This document shows, in pieces, positions 8,407 to 17,100 of a stretch of DNA of 64,000 nt. Origin of the DNA: MSPOR6 sp964652195 (lineage in GTDB: Bacteria; Poribacteria; WGA-4E; WGA-3G); the NCBI GenBank assembly GCA_964652195.1, contig CAZZBB010000109.1:38403-102402 (forward strand), in the 5' to 3' direction. The translations under genes and the position numbers were made by a program. The notes under the pieces are model-generated. The model was not told the DNA's origin, made no database searches, and saw only the letters and a list, made by a program, of their open reading frames with translations. Numbering within the stretch: the stretch's first letter is position 1; each line of letters begins with the position of its first letter.

Positions 8407-9576
8407 ATGAAAACATATCGCATTGGAATATTAGGGTGCCGTAGCCGAGGTACAGCAGCAGCAAAAGCCTATCATGCACATCCAAGAACTGAAATAGTCG
8501 CGCTCTGTGATCTTCTTACTGAGAGAATGGAGCAACTCGGGCAGATTGTAAACGTTTCAAATCATTTCACTGATATTGATGAGATGATACAAGAAACGCA
8601 ACCTGATATTGTAGCAATCCCAACTGCTACGGATATACATTATCCGTTATGTATGCATGTCCTTGAACATGGTGTAAATATTGAGGTAGAAAAACCAATT
8701 TGTACTGATTTAGTTCAAGCAGATGCAGTTCTGGCAAAAGCTAAAGAGAAGAATGCACGTGTTGTTGTCCATCATCAACGCCGTGTTAGTCCTACCATGC
8801 AATCCGTCGCAAAAGAACTTGACGAAGGCAAAATCGGAGATCTACGGTATATCTATGCCTGTGGAAAAGGATATTATGCAGGATATGGATTGATGAACAT
8901 AGGTACACACGTTGTCAATAATATGATCCGATTCGGTGGTCATTGTAGAAGTTTGGTAACACAAGCTACTGCAGGTGGACGTAATTTAACACCTGAGGAT
9001 GTTCTTCCTTCACCCGCAGGAATGGGAACAGTCACAGGTGAATATGTCACTGCTTCACTCCAGTTTGATGATAATGTCACAGGTACACTCATTCAACAAA
9101 GGTTTCCAAGAGTTGAAAGTGATGCTTATGTTTTAGAACTGTATGGTACTGAAGGTAGATTGTTTTGGTCTGAATTGAAAGGGGCATGGCTATTATCAAC
9201 GCCTCACTATATACCTGACGGTACACATGACCAATGGGAGAAACTTACACCAATTTTTCCCGAACATTATGACAACGCCAGCGGGGCAGATGCGGATGAC
9301 TACTGTATGGTTGACGAATATGTGAATGCCTTGGATCAAGACCGGGAACATGAATGCAATGGAGAAGAAGGACGTCATGTCCTTGAGATTCTTATGGGTA
9401 TATTTGAATCTGCTATTTATGGTTCCCGAGTGGAACTCCCCCAAGAGAATCGCGAACACCCCTTAATCCAATGGCGTAATGAAAATGGTCTCGGAACACC
9501 AGAGGAAATGCCACGAGATTATGGGACATGGTTGAGTGTTGAAACTGAACGTTTATATGGACAAAATAAAGAATAA
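8407..9576 (+). CDS. Gfo/Idh/MocA family oxidoreductase
   Basis: This protein of about 389 residues has an N-terminal NAD(P)-binding Rossmann domain (IGILGCRSRG at residues 5-14), the family's EKP motif (NIEVEKPICTDL near residue 97) and a C-terminal GFO/IDH alpha/beta domain. The family oxidises or reduces sugars, inositols and related compounds with NAD(P); the substrate here cannot be read. Start codon: an in-frame ATG at 8374 would add 11 residues, but MKTYRIGILG at 8407 aligns with the usual family start and has GGGA close upstream. It is one of five such genes in the window. Confidence 0.9.
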   Translation: MKTYRIGILGCRSRGTAAAKAYHAHPRTEIVALCDLLTERMEQLGQIVNVSNHFTDIDEMIQETQPDIVAIPTATDIHYPLCMHVLEHGVNIEVEKPICTDLVQADAVLAKAKEKNARVVVHHQRRVSPTMQSVAKELDEGKIGDLRYIYACGKGYYAGYGLMNIGTHVVNNMIRFGGHCRSLVTQATAGGRNLTPEDVLPSPAGMGTVTGEYVTASLQFDDNVTGTLIQQRFPRVESDAYVLELYGTEGRLFWSELKGAWLLSTPHYIPDGTHDQWEKLTPIFPEHYDNASGADADDYCMVDEYVNALDQDREHECNGEEGRHVLEILMGIFESAIYGSRVELPQENREHPLIQWRNENGLGTPEEMPRDYGTWLSVETERLYGQNKE

Positions 9577-9782
9577 ATTCTACAATTTAGTGAAGGATTG
9601 GATACATAAATACACTCACGACTTATGCAATACCTCTTAAAGTCCCTAAATAAGGGTGATTTAAGGGGGTAAAAGATAAAAAAACACTTATATTCTCGGA
9701 TTTTTTTGACTAAAATCTCCTATTTTCTATACAAACTGCGTAAGTCCTGAACACTATTTTAATATTTACATTGGAGCATAAA

Positions 9783-10589
9783 ATGCCAAATCCTGAAACA
9801 AATGCTGACAACTTACCTACAATTCCAATGTCCGAAGAACAACGGTTTCTTTTTGACACACGAGGATGGCTCTGTTTTCCAGGTGTTCTAACGGAAACAG
9901 AGGCAAAAGAGATGCGGGATTTCTGTTATCAATTACAAAAAGATCCTGAATCAATTCCCACCCACCATCGTTCTTCTATTGGAGGACCACTTGAAAAATT
10001 AACAGATCATCCTATTGTATTAGGTTTCATGAATGAATTCCTAACATCTGGATATGCAAATGAAAACTGTTATGGATTTCGATTTGAAGGATCATTTCTA
10101 ACAATTCGAGGCAATGGACACGATAACTTCCGTCCACATGGTGGAAGGGGTATGCTGAATTTTCCCGGCAACTCACATACTTACCATCTACATCACGACA
10201 AAGCACATAGTGGATTAACCCGAGTAGTATGGGAACTCAATCCTGTTAAGGAAGGTGGCGGTGGAACAATGTTCCTCACTGGGAGTCATAAAGGAGCTTT
10301 TCCTGCCCCAAAATCTACTGAAGATAGAAATTCACCATTGTGGGAAGATTACAGTTGTCCAGCAGGTTCGGTTCTAATTTTTACTGAAGCTATTACACAT
10401 ACTGGAGCAAAATGGACCGATGAAGAAGTTGACCGTGTGGCAATTTTTAACTGCTATAATACTGTCGGAAATAAATGGCATAAATGGGAACCTAATTCAC
10501 AACAACTTGCAGAGATGCCATTTAAACGACAAACACTTTTCCGTCCTGTCTACTGTCAAGACAATACACCATCATTAGATGCTGTGTAA
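9783..10589 (+). CDS. Phytanoyl-CoA dioxygenase (PhyH) family protein
   Basis: This 268-residue protein is an Fe(II)/2-oxoglutarate-dependent oxygenase. The iron triad is visible: HxD as His137-His138-Asp139 in HLHHDKAHSG, and distal His206 in ITHTGAKW, with Arg218 in DRVAIFN as the likely 2-oxoglutarate carboxylate binder. SHKGAFPAP is also typical. The ATG at 9783 is chosen because TTGGAG just upstream looks like its ribosome binding site. The substrate is unknown; the family is strongly expanded in Poribacteria and hydroxylates many small molecules. It is monocistronic, between repeat-bearing spacers. Confidence 0.9.
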   Translation: MPNPETNADNLPTIPMSEEQRFLFDTRGWLCFPGVLTETEAKEMRDFCYQLQKDPESIPTHHRSSIGGPLEKLTDHPIVLGFMNEFLTSGYANENCYGFRFEGSFLTIRGNGHDNFRPHGGRGMLNFPGNSHTYHLHHDKAHSGLTRVVWELNPVKEGGGGTMFLTGSHKGAFPAPKSTEDRNSPLWEDYSCPAGSVLIFTEAITHTGAKWTDEEVDRVAIFNCYNTVGNKWHKWEPNSQQLAEMPFKRQTLFRPVYCQDNTPSLDAV

Positions 10590-11429
10590 GTCCGTATTAC
10601 ATGAGTTGACGTGAGTTTGATAATAAGTATTTTAACTTCATTCTTCAAGAGTTAATACTCTTATAACCCGGTAGGTGGGAGTGTTATATAATACCATTTC
10701 TAAATGAAAATGTCTCTTTATTGTAACATATACTGCCAGAACAAATGCTGATGACATACTTTTTTCAATAAAATTGAAAATAAATTGAAGAAAATAACTA
10801 TATCTAACAACTAATATTACCAAAAGCTACTTTTTCCACATAAACACCCAGTTTGTACATCTTTTTGACGCAAACTAAGAGTGAAATCAACGCTATGAAT
10901 GACACATGTGGATTAAATAAATATCTTGGTAATCTAGACCATAAAATCATCGTAGGGACGGCCAAATTAAATATAAAAAGTCCCCACCGTATATTAACGA
11001 ATGAATAAATTAATCTTCATAAGTCATTCCCCGGGTATGAATACCGTAATGGCATTACCCGTGTTACGAATGTTGGATAATCGATATTTTTCAGTGAAAC
11101 ACATGGTCTGCTGAGTCTAAATCTTGTTAGGAGCAACTTGGAATAACATACCTATATTACGAAACACAAAATTGCTTAATAGATATTTTGATGATATGAG
11201 TAAATCCAACTTAAAACCAAAACTCTAATGGGAAGTATATAATTAGAGAATAAATGATGACTATCTATAAAAACGATCCTAAATACAAAAACTATATTTA
11301 TGTCAAAAAATCAGCCTTAATATGCAGTTTGAAAATTCAAAATCCGTAAGGATAACAAAAACACAAAATCACGCTTTTTGGAAATTCTTATAATGTCAAT
11401 TCAAAATGGGGTAAAGTTAGTCTATGACA

Positions 11430-11505
11430 GGGGTTAGAGGGGTAATTTACACCAATTTCAATGTCACACAATGTGTCAAAAAGTGTAACTTTTTTCCCTT
11501 TTTCG
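11430..11505. promoter_or_regulatory. Palindromic motif shared with 24215-24275
   Basis: CACACAATGTGT (arms ACACA and TGTGT) is followed by AAAAAGTGTAACTTTTTT, itself an inverted repeat. The same arrangement is at 24238-24272. It could be a transcription-factor site, a hairpin or a repeat remnant; no adjacent gene identifies which. Confidence 0.3.
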
Positions 11506-11679
11506 TCACTTTTTCGCCACCGGGAAAAACACAACATTTTCACGATTTATCATCCAAGAATTTAGGATTAAAGGTCTGTTTTTCCACCCTAATTGTTTGT
11601 CTTTATATTAGGATTAAATGTTCAATTTACGACTATGAGTTCTAATCTAATTTCTAAATAAATATGTCTCTTTATTATG

Positions 11680-11729
11680 CATAACCTTTAGGGTGTGCAG
11701 TATCACATAACCTTTAGGGTGAGCAGTAT
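11680..11729. repeat. Two-copy 26-bp tandem repeat
   Basis: CATAACCTTTAGGGTGTGCA and CATAACCTTTAGGGTGAGCA follow each other with a 26-bp period within the repeat mosaic upstream of the enolase-family gene. Confidence 0.7.
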
Positions 11730-12087
11730 GAGGTGACATCCTACATAAACTTGTAATTACGACATCATTTCTTTGAAATGGTATTATAACCCGGTAGGAG
11801 GAGAGGGCTATATAATATTCATACCGTTGATTCATAGTCGTAAATTTTAGGAAATGATGCTCTTGGTTTTGGTAAATTCAGTTCTATTGGGATTGAATGT
11901 TTATTGAAGTCGTTATCACCAATATCCCAAACCCCGGGGTAATGCCATAAGGTATTCATACCGTTGATTCGTAGGTGAAATGTGTATTGATATAGTCTTG
12001 ATTAGAGGGGCTATCCCCGAATTAGATCAACCAAAGAATATCTGATAATTATTCAAACTATAGTATAGTAAATCAAATGGAAAACAT

Positions 12088-13221
12088 ATGAAAATTACGA
12101 ATGTCAAATCCTTTGTTTCAGATGCAGGTCATTTCTTTGTTAAAGTTGAAACGGATACAGGAATTTATGGTGTAGGTGAAGGCGGTATTCGCCGTCGTTC
12201 CTTGGCATTAGCAGAGGTGATCCGTTCATTTGAACCATTTCTTATCGGTGCAGATCCGTTTCAGATTGAACATCTTTGGCAGGTTATGTTCCGCGGAGGT
12301 TTCTTCCCCGGTGGTGTTGTTCAGTCAGCAGCAGTCAGTGCAGTAGATATAGCCTTATGGGACATCAAAGGAAAAGCACTAAATGTACCAGTCTATGAAC
12401 TATTAGGTGGACGCACAAGAGACAAGGTCGTCTGTTATCCACATAATGGGGGTCCTACACCTGAGGCACTCGTAGAGAACTGTCGAAAAACTCACGAAGC
12501 AGGTTGGAAATTTGTTAGATGGGGATTAGCTGATGGTTCTGGAAGTGACACATTTGAACCAAGACGGGCAGTACAATACGGTGTAAAACAAGTACAAGCT
12601 GTTAGAGATGCTTTTGGAGATGATATTGAAATCCTTGTTGATGTCCACACTCGGTTAGATCCTGCGGATACTCTGGATTTTTGTAAGAAAGTGGAACCTT
12701 ACAATCCATTCTTTATTGAAGATCCCCTCAGAAGTGAAAATCCTGGAAGTCTGAGACGGCTTCGTCAGCAAACATCTGTACCAATTGCTGTAGGAGAACA
12801 ATATGACAGTAAATGGAAATTCCGTGAAGCCATAGAAGAGGAATTATTGGACTTTTGCCGAGTAGATTTATGTATTGCCGGCGGTCTAACAGAAGCACGT
12901 AAGATTGCTGGATGGTGTGAAACACATTATATCTATTTGGCGCCCCACAACCCGCTTGGACCTGTGTCAACTGCAGCCTGCTTACATCTATGTCTTTCTT
13001 CCCCATTAGTTGGTGTACAGGAACTCCCACGTCCCCCGATGTCATCTCTAACCGATGTCTTTCCCGTTCAAGTGCCTTTTGAATCAGGTTATCTATTACC
13101 ACCTGAATTGCCAGGATTAGGAATTGAATTCAATGAGGATGCCCTTACGAATGTAACATCACAAGAATATGGTCCTCCATACGGTTATACGCGTGATGAT
13201 GGGTCTTTTACAAATTGGTAG
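12088..13221 (+). CDS. Mandelate racemase/muconate lactonizing enzyme family protein (sugar-acid dehydratase-like)
   Basis: This 377-residue enolase-superfamily protein has an N-terminal capping domain (residues 1-120) and a TIM barrel. Magnesium ligands are the Asp in LVDVHTRLD, the Glu in FFIEDPLR and the Glu in IAVGEQYD. The C-terminal barrel end carries APHNPLGP, where the histidine acts as the acid/base in galactonate-dehydratase-like members. The set suggests dehydration of a sugar acid, but the exact substrate cannot be assigned. It is preceded by the repeat mosaic and followed, after a hairpin, by argD. A second family member is at 24755. Confidence 0.88.
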   Translation: MKITNVKSFVSDAGHFFVKVETDTGIYGVGEGGIRRRSLALAEVIRSFEPFLIGADPFQIEHLWQVMFRGGFFPGGVVQSAAVSAVDIALWDIKGKALNVPVYELLGGRTRDKVVCYPHNGGPTPEALVENCRKTHEAGWKFVRWGLADGSGSDTFEPRRAVQYGVKQVQAVRDAFGDDIEILVDVHTRLDPADTLDFCKKVEPYNPFFIEDPLRSENPGSLRRLRQQTSVPIAVGEQYDSKWKFREAIEEELLDFCRVDLCIAGGLTEARKIAGWCETHYIYLAPHNPLGPVSTAACLHLCLSSPLVGVQELPRPPMSSLTDVFPVQVPFESGYLLPPELPGLGIEFNEDALTNVTSQEYGPPYGYTRDDGSFTNW

Positions 13222-13250
13222 ATAAGATAAAATATCTACATATCTGATTT

Positions 13251-13269
13251 CATGGTATGGTTTACCATG
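13251..13269. promoter_or_regulatory. Perfect 7-bp inverted repeat between MR/MLE gene and argD
   Basis: CATGGTA-TGGTT-TACCATG forms a 7-bp stem with a 5-base loop, 30 bases after the upstream stop codon and 30 before argD. There is no T-run, so it may be an operator or RNA hairpin; a weak terminator is less likely. Confidence 0.4.
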
Positions 13270-13298
13270 CCTTGACAAGAGAACTTAAGGAGTAGTTT

Positions 13299-14489
13299 AT
13301 GACAACAGACGAAATAAAATCGTTAGCTACAAAATATATAATTAATACCTACGGAGACAGAAGTCTTGCATTTGTCAAAGGTGAAGGACCTTATTTATGG
13401 GATGCAGACGGAAAGAAATATCTCGACTTTTTAGGTGGATTAGCTGTCAATGGTTTAGGACATGCTCATCCTAAAGTTGTAGAAGCAATTCGCGAGCAAG
13501 CAGGAAATGTCTTGCACACCTCGAACCTCTACTACATCAAGCCTCAAGCAGAATTAGCAAAAATGTTAATTGATAATTCTGACATGGATCAATGTTTTTT
13601 CTGTAACAGTGGGGCAGAAGCCAATGAAGCAGCAATAAAAATCGCACGGAAATATGCAAAAGATAATGGAAAAACAGATTCTTATGAAATAATTACCATG
13701 GAAAACTCATTTCATGGACGCACAATGGCTACAATCACAGCAACCGCACAGACTAAATACCACGTTGGCTTTGAACCTATGCTGGAAGGATTTAAGTACG
13801 TTCCATTTGACGATCTTGATGCAACAGCCGCAGCCGTTAATTCTAAGACTTGTGCTATTTTGGTTGAACCAATTCAATCTGAAGGTGGTGTAAATATACC
13901 CAGCGATGGTTATCTACAAGGTTTACGTGAATTATGTGATGAACATAACCTTATACTCATGTTTGATGAAGTTCAAACAGCTATGGGGAGATTAGGCACA
14001 TTTTTTGGTTACCAAAGCTACGGTGTTGTACCAGATGTAATTACCATGGCAAAAGCATTAGGAAGTGGTGTTCCTATAGGTGCGATGTTGGCAAAACAAG
14101 AGGTCGCTGATAGTTTTGTTCCAGGTACACACGCAGCAACATTCGGAGGTAATTTCCTATCATCTGCTGCTGCCTATGCAACAGTAAAGACAATCCTCGA
14201 TGAGAATCTTGCAGTAAATGCAGTGAAAATGGGGAATTATCTGGCGGGTGGTCTAATGGAACTAAAAGATGAATATCCCATTGAAGAAGTCCGTGGAAAA
14301 GGATTGTTACGAGGTCTCGTGATGTCTGAAGATGCCAAACCGCTCGCAGCAAAATGTATAGAAAATGGACTGGTAACCATCTGTACGAACGACTATGTAC
14401 TTCGATTCCTACCACCGTTGAATATTAATGCTGCTCACGTAGAGGAAGCAGTGAATATAGTTGAAAAGTCTATGTCACAGGTTTACTAA
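13299..14489 (+). CDS. argD: Acetylornithine aminotransferase (class III PLP transaminase)
   Basis: This 396-residue class III aminotransferase converts N-acetylornithine and 2-oxoglutarate to the semialdehyde and glutamate in arginine synthesis. Visible motifs: LDFLGGLAVNGLGHAHP near residue 45, FCNSGAEANEAAIKIARK near 100, SFHGRTMATITATAQ, LMFDEVQTAMGRLG, and the PLP lysine in TMAKALGSGVPIGA near 252. The short length and the DEVQTAMGR region favour ArgD over ornithine or other omega-transaminases, though specificity is inferred. AAGGAG precedes the ATG. The stop codon abuts the next gene's ATG, and no other arginine gene is adjacent. Confidence 0.88.
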   Translation: MTTDEIKSLATKYIINTYGDRSLAFVKGEGPYLWDADGKKYLDFLGGLAVNGLGHAHPKVVEAIREQAGNVLHTSNLYYIKPQAELAKMLIDNSDMDQCFFCNSGAEANEAAIKIARKYAKDNGKTDSYEIITMENSFHGRTMATITATAQTKYHVGFEPMLEGFKYVPFDDLDATAAAVNSKTCAILVEPIQSEGGVNIPSDGYLQGLRELCDEHNLILMFDEVQTAMGRLGTFFGYQSYGVVPDVITMAKALGSGVPIGAMLAKQEVADSFVPGTHAATFGGNFLSSAAAYATVKTILDENLAVNAVKMGNYLAGGLMELKDEYPIEEVRGKGLLRGLVMSEDAKPLAAKCIENGLVTICTNDYVLRFLPPLNINAAHVEEAVNIVEKSMSQVY

Positions 14490-15401
14490 ATGAATAATCG
14501 GGTAAATATAGATAAAACAACTTCAACTCTTGGTCATGACAATCATCCAATAGCTAAGATCAGTTATTGGATGATTCCTTTTGTTCTAATTATATTTAAT
14601 GGATGTGTCCTCACCACATCAACCACGGATACATCTTCTACCGAACTATCAGACGAATTTTCTACACACCTACAAACATTACAGGGAAGGTATGACTTAA
14701 CAGGTTCATTAAAGACTACCAAGATGATGGTAAGGATTCAAGAAGCAGATTCCCCTCCTGAAGAATTACATGAGATGTTATGGTATAAAAAGGCATCTGA
14801 TGGAAGCGAACTTCTTCGTATCCAAGCATTAGGAGGGTTTAATGATACGAAAGGCGTTGCAATAGCAAACAGGAATAGATTCCTACTCGTACTTCTTGAA
14901 GAACAAGAAGCATACTTGGGTAAGTTATCTGATGGGATTTTACACAAGATCTTTGGATTAGACTTACGTGTTTCTGATGTGTTAAGCGCAATTTTTGCAA
15001 ATCCATTTCTTGATGGACAAATCAATAAACTGAAAATTCAATCAACTGGTAATACATTCATCGTTACACGTCCCAATTCTGAACCAGACCATATAGAAAC
15101 GATTACGGTAAAAGTCCAGGATGGGGAACCCCGTGTAACAGAGTGGGTTATACAAGATAATGAAGAAGTCGTAAAACAATATGTTGAGTTTTTAGATTAT
15201 CGTGTTGTAGATGGTGTTCTCAGACCTTATACTGTAAAAATTGAAAGACCACTTGAACAGACAAAGGTAGTAGTCAAAATTGCACAAGTTAAATTAAATA
15301 TTGATATAGATGATAGCAACTTTGATATAGAACCATTTCTGGCTGAGGATATTGAAATAATACCTCTAACAGATGTCATAAGGACCAATGTTCCTGAATG
15401 A
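14490..15401 (+). CDS. Putative outer-membrane lipoprotein, LolB/DUF4292-like
   Basis: This 303-residue protein starts with about 25 polar residues, then a hydrophobic stretch ending in the lipobox-like IFNGC. A beta-rich body follows, of the LolA/LolB type: YDLTGSLKTTKMMVRIQEAD and a later SELLRIQALGGF. The placement directly before ispE recalls lolB-ispE order in other bacteria. The ATG immediately follows the argD stop, and its own stop overlaps the ispE start (ATGA). The long N-terminal leader before the hydrophobic segment is odd; an internal start at MIPFVLIIF would give a normal lipoprotein signal. Function in lipoprotein or lipid transport is an inference from fold-like features and position. 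Confidence 0.6.
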   Translation: MNNRVNIDKTTSTLGHDNHPIAKISYWMIPFVLIIFNGCVLTTSTTDTSSTELSDEFSTHLQTLQGRYDLTGSLKTTKMMVRIQEADSPPEELHEMLWYKKASDGSELLRIQALGGFNDTKGVAIANRNRFLLVLLEEQEAYLGKLSDGILHKIFGLDLRVSDVLSAIFANPFLDGQINKLKIQSTGNTFIVTRPNSEPDHIETITVKVQDGEPRVTEWVIQDNEEVVKQYVEFLDYRVVDGVLRPYTVKIERPLEQTKVVVKIAQVKLNIDIDDSNFDIEPFLAEDIEIIPLTDVIRTNVPE

Positions 15402-16288
15402 GAAAGCCAAAAGCATTAAAGGTAATCGCAAACGCAAAGATAAACCTATATTTGGATGTTGTTGGTAAACGGCAAGATGGATATCACAACCTTGAGACGA
15501 TATTTCATTCAATTAGTCTGAATGATGAACTGATTATAAACAAACGTGCCAAAAAAGGGATTTCTGTAAACTGTACGCATTCAGATGTACCAACAGATGA
15601 ACAGAATTTAGCATATCTTGCTGCACAATCCTTATACGACACAGTCGGTGGATTTGGTGGAATTGACATTCATATAAACAAAAGAATCCCAGTCGCTGCA
15701 GGTCTTGCAGGTGGTAGTGCGAATGCTGCCGCAACACTTATCGGTGTCAATGAACTATTCGATCTTGGGGTACCAGATGAAGTTCTTAGACAAATTGGAG
15801 GACAATTAGGAGCGGATGTTCCGTTCTGTCTCCATGGTGGCGCAGCATTCGGAACAGGGATCGGAGATGTTTTAAATCCATTACCTCCATTGACAGATAT
15901 ATCTGTAGTTCTTATCAATCCGGGTCTACAAATCACGACGAAGTCGGTGTTTGATAAATTACACATTCCCTTGACAAGAAGTGAAAATAGCAGTATAATT
16001 ATTAAGTCTTACTTTGTAACTGGTGATTTAATGGGAATCGCAGTAAACCTATACAACCTGCTTGAGATCCCAGTTTTCTCACTCTATCCCGAACTTTCTG
16101 AACTAAAAAATGAGGTGTCAAATCAGGAGGGTTGTTTAGGAGTGTTGATGTCAGGTAGTGGCGCAACTCTCTTTGCATTGATGGAGGACAAATCTGCAGC
16201 TCAACAATGCAAAACATACTTCAAGAATAGAGTTAAATACTGTTCTACCACACAAACCAGTTCCGTAGGGATATTTATTGACAATTGA
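15398..16288 (+). CDS. ispE: 4-diphosphocytidyl-2-C-methyl-D-erythritol kinase
   Basis: This 296-residue GHMP kinase phosphorylates CDP-methylerythritol in the non-mevalonate isoprenoid pathway. ANAKINLYLDVVGKRQDGYH near residues 11-30 is the IspE opening signature, PVAAGLAGGSANAAA near residue 100 is the GHMP ATP-binding loop, and VLMSGSGATLFAL near 248 is the third GHMP motif. Length is normal. It is translationally coupled to the upstream lipoprotein gene, and its stop codon directly abuts the tRNA gene. Confidence 0.95.
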   Translation: MRKPKALKVIANAKINLYLDVVGKRQDGYHNLETIFHSISLNDELIINKRAKKGISVNCTHSDVPTDEQNLAYLAAQSLYDTVGGFGGIDIHINKRIPVAAGLAGGSANAAATLIGVNELFDLGVPDEVLRQIGGQLGADVPFCLHGGAAFGTGIGDVLNPLPPLTDISVVLINPGLQITTKSVFDKLHIPLTRSENSSIIIKSYFVTGDLMGIAVNLYNLLEIPVFSLYPELSELKNEVSNQEGCLGVLMSGSGATLFALMEDKSAAQQCKTYFKNRVKYCSTTQTSSVGIFIDN

Positions 16289-16360
16289 AGGGCGGTGGCC
16301 AAGCGGTAAGGCACAGGTCTTTGGCACCTGCATGCGTAGGTTCGAATCCTACCCGCCCTG
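16289..16360 (+). tRNA. tRNA-Gln (anticodon TTG)
   Basis: A full cloverleaf can be drawn: acceptor AGGGCGG pairs with CCGCCCT, D-stem GCC/GGC, anticodon stem CAGGT/ACCTG with loop CTTTGGC (anticodon TTG), T-stem GTAGG/CCTAC with loop TTCGAAT, and discriminator G. No CCA is encoded. It begins right after the ispE stop codon and ends 35 bases before rplY, so it may be processed from a longer transcript. Confidence 0.95.
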
Positions 16361-16395
16361 TTTCTTATTTCAGATTTAAAGGTATAAATGATAAA

Positions 16396-17100
16396 ATGCA
16401 ACAAGCAAAATTAGATGTACAACAAAGAGATACATTCGGGAAACAAAAGGCAAAAGCTATAAGGCGCGCTGGAGATGTACCCGGAGTACTCTATGGACGG
16501 AAACAGGAATCTATTGCCATAAAAATTAATGAACGGGCTTTCAAACATTTTCTCCGTACATACGGTGAAAATATTATCATTAATATGGAAATCACTGAAG
16601 GAAATCCTGAACCTGTCATAATTAAAGATATACAACGGCATCCTGTTGAAAAACAGGTATTACTTCATGCTGATTTCATTCGCATTTCTTTAGATGAACC
16701 CGTAACATCTACAGTTCCAATTATTTTAGAGGGGACACCGGTCGGCATACAAGAAGGGGGAGTTGTCGAATTTCCACTTAGAAATCTTACCCTTAATTGT
16801 TTACCCTCCATAATGCCAAATGATATTACTGTTGACATTTCAGAGATGGTAATAGGTGATATTATTTATGTACAGGATATTGAACTTGAGGATGAAATTG
16901 AATTATTAGATGAACTTCAACGAATCATTGTTTCAGTCAGTCAACCTCGCGTCGTTGTTGAAGAGGTGGTTGAAGAAGAAGAGGGTGAAGAAGGCGAAGA
17001 AGGTGAAGAAGGCACACCTGCTGAAGATGCCGAAGAGGAAAGAACCGAACCTGAACTTATTCGTAGACGACGTGATAACGAGGATGAAGACGCAGAATAA
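16396..17100 (+). CDS. rplY: 50S ribosomal protein bL25 (general stress protein Ctc type)
   Basis: This 234-residue protein binds 5S rRNA. The L25 domain spans about residues 1-95: QQRDTFGKQKAKAIRRAGDV and VPGVLYGRKQE are typical, and the TL5/Ctc C-terminal beta domain covers 95-185. The last 50 residues are an acidic tail (runs of EEEGEEGEEGEEG). The start MQQAKLDV is used because a longer in-frame reading would begin before the tRNA gene. L25-pth adjacency is common; here an amidase and a GerMN gene lie between them. Confidence 0.93.
   Translation: MQQAKLDVQQRDTFGKQKAKAIRRAGDVPGVLYGRKQESIAIKINERAFKHFLRTYGENIIINMEITEGNPEPVIIKDIQRHPVEKQVLLHADFIRISLDEPVTSTVPIILEGTPVGIQEGGVVEFPLRNLTLNCLPSIMPNDITVDISEMVIGDIIYVQDIELEDEIELLDELQRIIVSVSQPRVVVEEVVEEEEGEEGEEGEEGTPAEDAEEERTEPELIRRRRDNEDEDAE

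Larger units (their letters stand above)
10590..12087. other. 1.5-kb gene-free repeat mosaic
   Basis: No coding frame here looks real. The region contains a GACGTGAGTTTGATAATAAG piece (10609) like the element ends at 54385 and 56026, CCCGGTAGGTGGGAG (about 10668), GTAGGGACGGCC (10952), and a GAATACC/GGCATTACCC palindrome at 11020-11080 repeated inverted at 11935-11970. It also has ATTTCTAAAT...TGTCTCTTTATT at both 10697 and 11650, and CCCGGTAGGAGG with CATTCATACCGTTGATTC-type ends at 11790-11835. It reads as nested or decayed MITE-like insertions. Confidence 0.6.

Noticed and set aside
10638..11835. Short open frames in the repeat mosaic
   Set aside because: They overlap repeated sequence, have no ribosome binding site and no recognisable family motif.
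16285..16395. Longer N-terminus for bL25 beginning at 16285
   Set aside because: This stretch is the tRNA-Gln gene and a short linker; the protein family starts at MQQAKLDV (16396).
16910..17083. Longer N-terminus for the amidase, beginning inside rplY
   Set aside because: It would translate the acidic tail of bL25 in another frame as a lysine-rich stretch; the ATG at 17084 gives a proper export signal.
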